Assembly (NCBI GenBank): GCA_021107695.1
Contig: JAIOSI010000010.1
Coordinates: 1 to 15,759 of the forward strand
Direction of reading: 5' to 3'
Source: a bacterium
GTDB lineage: Bacteria; RBG-13-66-14
Length of the DNA: 15,759 bases
The position numbers and the translations under genes were made by a program. The notes beneath the pieces are model-generated. The model made no database searches and was not told the DNA's origin. It saw only the letters and a program-made list of their open reading frames with translations. Each line of letters opens with the position of its first letter. Position 1 is the first letter of the stretch. This document shows, piece after piece, positions 12,382 to 15,759 of this stretch.

Positions 12382-13194
12382 CTAACTCCCCGATCCGTAG
12401 CACAGAGCCTTTTCTTCGCTCAAGCTCGTGTTTACCCGGAAGATGTTAAACACCTCAATCGAGCCGTACTGCTCCTCACCCATCCCCATGCGGAACTCGT
12501 GGCTGCCGCTGCTGACTGGCAGCCTGACCGTGGTGTGGAAGAATCCCCCCTCGTCGGTCTCGACGGAGAGGTACTCGGTCTCTCTGCCCTGCACGATGAG
12601 CTTCAGGTACCCGGGGGCGAGCTGCCGTCCCCATAGCTCGACGCTGTACTCCCCAGCCTGGAGTTCCGCTGTTAGTCCGTCCAGCCGAATTCGCCGGGTC
12701 ATGAAGACCTGAGTCAGATGCAGTCCGTTCATGCCGTCGTGTTCACTGTAAACGATCCCCATTCCGGCGTAGTTGAAGTCGGGATCGAGGATGTTCTCCC
12801 GGTGGGGCGGTGAGTTCATCAGCCCCTCGAAGAGTCCATCGGTCAGGGTACGCCAGTCGTAAGCCGCGCTGGTGTATTCGCTGCCGATGTTCTCACCGAC
12901 CCAGACCTCGCTCAACCCCTCCTCTGCCACTCGGAGCAGTGGAGTCTCCCGCTCCGGCAGCGGTGAGTAGTGACTGAAGTAGTCCAGAGAGATCATTTCC
13001 CAGGAGTGTCCACGGGCCGCCTGAACCAGCAGGGGATCGTTCGCCAGCACGGGAGATCCGTACTCCTGACGAACCTCGTTGACAAGGCTAAAGAGGTAAT
13101 CCTCTGCCTCGACCTCTCCGGTAAAGGCGCAGAGACCGGGGGAGACCATGAGGAGGAGTATAAAACCGATGATGGGGAGGCGAGGCTGTTTCAT
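12382..13194 (-). CDS. secreted CAP/SCP-domain protein (YkwD-like)
   Basis: This 270-residue exported protein begins with a Sec signal (MKQPRLPIIGFILLLMVSPG; cleavage about residue 23, no good lipobox). A CAP domain spans about 32-168: VNEVRQEYGSPVL, the first site His63 (ARGHSWEM), FSH with His75, GENIG (100-104) and NSPPHRENIL with His131. These match the bacterial YkwD-like set, whose function is mostly unproven. Residues about 170-260 form a beta-rich tail with no family I recognise (SVELWGRQLAPGYLKLIVQG). Its start lies 21 bp after the stop of an upstream lipoprotein gene, so they are probably co-transcribed. The Shine-Dalgarno is weak. Confidence 0.88.
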   Translation of the reverse strand: MKQPRLPIIGFILLLMVSPGLCAFTGEVEAEDYLFSLVNEVRQEYGSPVLANDPLLVQAARGHSWEMISLDYFSHYSPLPERETPLLRVAEEGLSEVWVGENIGSEYTSAAYDWRTLTDGLFEGLMNSPPHRENILDPDFNYAGMGIVYSEHDGMNGLHLTQVFMTRRIRLDGLTAELQAGEYSVELWGRQLAPGYLKLIVQGRETEYLSVETDEGGFFHTTVRLPVSSGSHEFRMGMGEEQYGSIEVFNIFRVNTSLSEEKALCYGSGS

Positions 13195-13215
13195 GTTAAT
13201 CTCAAATCGGTTAGG

Positions 13216-13761
13216 TTAGAAGGGCCACTGAGCAAACCACATCTCGTTGAGGTTAAAGATAACAACAGAATGATCCACCATCTCCGGTTCCCCACCATCG
13301 TCCACAGCAACCAGCTCAACACCGACCATATAGACGATCAGATCGGGATTACCTTCAGCGGGGGCGGCGTCGGTTACGGTGAGGTTGTTCCATTCCAGCA
13401 GAGCGGTTCCATCCTTAGAGAGTTCAGCCCAGCCCAGCTCAAAGAGTTCCAGCTCTGCAGCCTGCTGCTCCCGTGCTGCCACCTGTTCTTCATTGGTCAG
13501 ACCAAGCTCCCCGGCAACCACAGAGATGTCCTGGAAGCAAAGCTCCATCACGGTTTCTCTATCCATCTCTCCGACGGCGGTAAAGAGTTTATCTGCGGTT
13601 TCGATAGCCATAGCCTCATCGGTAACCTCTGCTTCGACGGGGAGAGCAGTTTCTTCAATCGCCTCGATGGCAGCATCGTCAACCTCTTTAACAGGTTCCT
13701 CGCCACAGGCAACCACAAAGAGCAGGCTGAGGAGCAGTGCGATGGTCAGGAGGTGTTTCAT
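13216..13761 (-). CDS. predicted lipoprotein, duplicated family (intact copy)
   Basis: This 181-residue protein has signal MKHLLTIALLLSLLFVVAC, with lipobox VVAC and lipidated C19, followed by an acidic linker rich in Glu, Ala and Val (20-55). The rest (about 56-181) is a compact domain: a helical part with TADKLFTAVGEMDRETVMEL, then strands GTALLEWNNLTV, DLIVYMVGVELVAV and a C-terminal NEMWFAQWPF. The size and layout suggest an NTF2-like fold, which is a guess. I recognise no family. It is a tandem paralogue of the damaged gene at 13828-14369. GAGG precedes the ATG by about 7 bp. The CAP-domain gene follows closely. Confidence 0.8.
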   Translation of the reverse strand: MKHLLTIALLLSLLFVVACGEEPVKEVDDAAIEAIEETALPVEAEVTDEAMAIETADKLFTAVGEMDRETVMELCFQDISVVAGELGLTNEEQVAAREQQAAELELFELGWAELSKDGTALLEWNNLTVTDAAPAEGNPDLIVYMVGVELVAVDDGGEPEMVDHSVVIFNLNEMWFAQWPF

Positions 13762-13827
13762 CGGTTTCCTCTAGTTAAAATAGCAGTGCGGGGTGGTGGT
13801 TTCAGTGGGATGTAGCTTTGCGGTAGT

Positions 13828-14369
13828 TCAAAAGGGCAATCGTACATACAGCAACTTGCCGTTTAGATAGTGAACCTCGCCGGACTTCTCCATAGTTACC
13901 GGTGCATCACCGTTTTTTGACGTTAACAGCTCGACATCAACTCCATAGACAACCAGATAAAACTCGCCGCCAGCGGGAGAGGTAACACCCGTTACCTCGT
14001 GATTCCAGTCCAGCAGCACCGTTCCGGTCTCAGTGAAATCAGTCCACATCTGCCGAAAGCGTTCCAGGTCGGTGGCTCGCCATTCCTCGGCGAGGAGCCG
14101 CTCCTCTTCGTTGAATTGTTTCTCTTCCATAATGAGATCAAAGGGAGGAAAACTAAGCTCCCGGCGGCAACTGCAGTGTAGAACCTGTCCACAATTTCAC
14201 CCACCATTACCACATCGCTAAACTCTTCTCCGGCGGGTGCGGCGATTTCTTCTGCCTCTTCAACAGTTTCGATGGGGTCATCACCGACCACCACGGTACC
14301 CTCTTCCTCGCCACAGGCAATCACAAAGAACAGGCTGAGGAGCAGCGCGATAGTCAGGAGGTGTTTCAT
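13828..14369 (-). pseudogene. predicted lipoprotein, frameshifted paralogue of the neighbour
   Basis: The signal MKHLLTIALLLSLFFVIAC is almost identical to the neighbour's, down to DNA level. The first frame runs through EIVDRFYTAVAAG (about residue 70) and then turns to unrelated sequence. The conserved second half resumes in another frame at LSFPPFDLIMEEKQFNEEER and ends GKLLYVRLPF, matching the paralogue's WFAQWPF end. Adding one G to the GGG at about 14161-14163 restores one frame of about 180 residues, reading AVAAGELSFPPFDLI. The start has AAGGG upstream. The cause may be mutation or a sequence error in the G run. If repaired, it is a second lipoprotein of the same unknown family. Confidence 0.82.
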
Positions 14370-14435
14370 TGGTACCCTTCTGTTGAGGCGAATCAGAGCC
14401 TCCGATAATAGCAGGTGGGTTTAGAGATTGCAAGA

Positions 14436-14461
14436 AAGCCAGCCTCAATTGAGACTGGCTT
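14436..14461 (-). terminator. terminator of thi4
   Basis: An 11-bp stem with one G-U pair (arms 14436-14446 and 14451-14461) closes an AATT loop. On the minus strand TTTCTT runs from the end of the stem. It lies about 25 bp after the thi4 stop and separates thi4 from the lipoprotein genes. Confidence 0.75.
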
Positions 14462-14484
14462 AGTTATAACATACTGGTGTAGCT

Positions 14485-15297
14485 CTACTTACCGAGGAGC
14501 TTCAGGGTTACCTCGGCTCCCCGACGACCGGAGAGGAGCATCGCGCCGAAGGTCGGTCCCATCCGGGTCAGACCGTGGAAGGAGGCAACGCTCATCCCGA
14601 TGGCTACCAGTCCAGGATAGACCTCGCCAGTGTATTCCACAATCTCTTCCTCGGAGCGTTCGATCCACATCGGCTGCTCTTTCTTCAGCTTCATCAGGTC
14701 GCGCTTTGCCAGCAGCTGCATAACCCCGGCCTCGTGACCGGTGTCGTCGATGACAATCTTCGTCTCCAGGCAGACCGGATCGAGAGTGTTCTGTCCACGG
14801 GGGATGTAGTCCAGCGCGGTCCAGTTGATCACCACGCCGCCCATCCGGGCGTCTTGCAGGTCGCCACCAACGCCGGGGGTTTTGCCCCGCAGAACCACGT
14901 CGTAAACCGTGGTGCAGTTGAGGACTCCCACGCCGACCTCGTAGGCGGCACTGATAAAGCGAGAGACGTTAGCCGGAGCAGGGGAGACGCAGAGTCCCTT
15001 CTCCACTTTGCGATAGGGGATGTTGAACTCATCGAGAATCTTATCGGCTGGCGAGCGGTAGGTCAGCGGAGCCATAAAGTAGCCGCCGGTCCAGAAGCCG
15101 CCGCCGAGGTGGGGGTTGCGCTCGATAATCAGCGTCTTGACCCCGGCCTTCGCCAGGTCGTGGGCGCAGATCAGTCCGGCAGGACCGCCGCCGACGATGA
15201 TCACGTCGCTCTCGGTGTACTCGTCCATGAAGCGAGACCACTCGTTGACAATTGCCCGAGTAATCTCTTTCTCGCCTACTGGTGAGAAGATAGCCAT
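14485..15297 (-). CDS. thi4: Thi4-family thiamin thiazole synthase, apparently Cys-less type
   Basis: Thi4 makes the thiazole precursor of thiamin from NAD and glycine. Eukaryotic forms take sulfur from their own active-site cysteine (Cys205 in yeast) and work once; many archaeal and anaerobic bacterial forms lack it and use sulfide. This 270-residue cytoplasmic protein has the dinucleotide motif DVIIVGGGPAGL (31-42), GGGFWTGGYF (65-74), DDTGHEAGV (184-192) and MGPTFGAMLLSG (246-257). In NTLDP (170-174) the residue aligned with the Cys (or archaeal His) appears to be Thr171, so it cannot donate sulfur. ATG 15297 follows a strong GGAGGT. No other thiamin gene and no convincing TPP riboswitch is near. 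Confidence 0.92.
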   Translation of the reverse strand: MAIFSPVGEKEITRAIVNEWSRFMDEYTESDVIIVGGGPAGLICAHDLAKAGVKTLIIERNPHLGGGFWTGGYFMAPLTYRSPADKILDEFNIPYRKVEKGLCVSPAPANVSRFISAAYEVGVGVLNCTTVYDVVLRGKTPGVGGDLQDARMGGVVINWTALDYIPRGQNTLDPVCLETKIVIDDTGHEAGVMQLLAKRDLMKLKKEQPMWIERSEEEIVEYTGEVYPGLVAIGMSVASFHGLTRMGPTFGAMLLSGRRGAEVTLKLLGK

Positions 15298-15708
15298 GTT
15301 ACCTCCGGTGGTAGGGGTATTTTCCTATAAACTGTTTGCGAAGTGTAATTTGTTGATAAATCGCCGTTTATCGGCGAGGGTCAGGTTCGCAACAGTTCTG
15401 AGATCAACTGACAGCGGGTGAAAACCGCCCGTCCGACCGGTGGGGAAGAACAAGGGCATGATGATACTATCAGCTGGTCAGATACACAAGATAGCTTTGT
15501 CGATGTTGCGGGGGCAGCTGAAGGGCTGATTGAAAGACTCCCTCCCGCCGTTTTTTTGGGGGGGGAGGAGAACGTCAATATGGTGTTCGCTCCTGCCAGC
15601 AATTGCTAAGGTCAACGTACCGCGTTGTCCCAAAATCGCAATGGCTATGGTAAGATTGCTCCACTTAGGAAGCCGCTTACCGAAGATCATCGCAAGGAGA
15701 CTCTCCCC
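15298..15708. other. 411-bp intergenic region between divergent thi4 and butyrate kinase
   Basis: I see no gene here. It holds a small hairpin (TCGCCG and CGGCGA around TTTAT, 15361-15377), a palindrome TGATACTATCA near 15465, a CCCTCCC block followed by T7 (15551-15557) and G8 (15558-15565), and the palindrome AGCAATTGCT near 15600. The short ORFs show no ribosome sites or recognisable protein. It must contain promoters for both flanking genes, but none is clear by eye. Confidence 0.6.
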
Positions 15709-15759
15709 ATGGGTAACCATCACATTCTTGTTATCAATCCCGGCTCGACCTCCACCAAA
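15709..15759 (+). CDS. buk: butyrate kinase, first 17 codons (runs off the right edge)
   Basis: Seventeen codons read MGNHHILVINPGSTSTK. The INPGSTSTK segment is the N-terminal phosphate-binding motif of butyrate kinases; acetate kinases read INCGSSSLK at this place. Butyrate kinase interconverts butyryl phosphate and butyrate with ATP, in butyrate fermentation or in branched-chain or fatty acid use. AAGGAG (15694-15699) lies 9 bp before the ATG. The motif is distinctive, but only the start is visible, so another member of the acetokinase family cannot be wholly excluded. Confidence 0.8.
   Translation, partial: MGNHHILVINPGSTSTK

Noticed and set aside
13992..14130. Programmed -1 frameshift in the damaged lipoprotein gene
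   Set aside because: No X XXY YYZ slippery heptamer lies at the junction, and the paralogue needs no shift.
15395..15445. GGGTGAAAACC and GACCGGTGGGG resembling part of an FMN or cobalamin riboswitch
   Set aside because: The remaining conserved blocks of either class are absent, and the downstream gene, butyrate kinase, is not a usual target.
15298..15500. Possible TPP riboswitch upstream of thi4 (minus strand has GAACCTGA near 15385)
   Set aside because: Only this short string matches; the CUGAGA and the paired P1-P5 helices around it do not line up with the THI-box.
1..15759. CRISPR array, tRNA or rRNA genes
   Set aside because: No regularly spaced direct repeats, cloverleaf with a TTCGAA-type arm or rRNA-like stretch was seen by eye.

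Overview
The window looks like chromosomal DNA from an uncultured bacterium. Its core genes are GC-rich, and it carries three AT-richer defence-type genes: a helix-turn-helix regulator with a broken Dam-type methylase at the left edge, and an AbiJ-type HEPN gene in the middle. A predicted Cys-less Thi4 thiazole synthase, the start of a butyrate kinase gene and several exported or lipid-anchored proteins suggest a fermentative anaerobe. That lifestyle, and any placement at phylum level, is inference; nothing here identifies the organism.

Layout. 1-551 (minus): an XRE regulator followed one base later by an adenine methylase with an in-frame stop, probably the edge of a restriction-modification locus. 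621-2353 (minus): a terminator, a radical SAM protein and ElbB. 2414-6091 (plus): type III pantothenate kinase, an SGNH-like lipoprotein, RibF and a bacterial eRF1-like (baeRF) protein behind a promoter that overlaps an 11-bp inverted repeat. 6197-7036 (plus): the AbiJ_NTD4/HEPN gene, followed by hairpins and a terminator. 7264-11020 (minus): an AMP-forming acyl-CoA ligase, then an ABC exporter pair (permease 9268-10031, ATPase 10028-11020) whose permease carries a frameshift. 11021-11611: a 591-bp regulatory region with two divergent promoters sharing an 18-bp palindrome, a possible 131-bp MITE-like element, and the padR promoter. 11612-12205 (plus): a PadR regulator with a strong terminator. 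12382-14369 (minus): a CAP-domain protein and two duplicated lipoproteins, one frameshifted. 14485-15297 (minus): Thi4. 15709-15759 (plus): the first 17 codons of butyrate kinase.

How the genes work together. CoaX (CoA), RibF (FMN/FAD), Thi4 (thiamin thiazole) and the acyl-CoA ligase supply cofactors and activated acyl groups. The PadR gene beside a two-gene exporter is a familiar arrangement for efflux control. The R-M remnant and the AbiJ-like gene are likely imported phage-defence genes.

Three genes are interrupted: one nonsense codon and two single-base losses. In both frameshifts, adding one G/C to a short G run restores the conserved reading frame. This could be genuine decay, G-tract phase variation or consensus error, and reads are needed to decide. 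No tRNA, rRNA, CRISPR array or confident riboswitch was seen, and I saw no clearly new multi-gene system.
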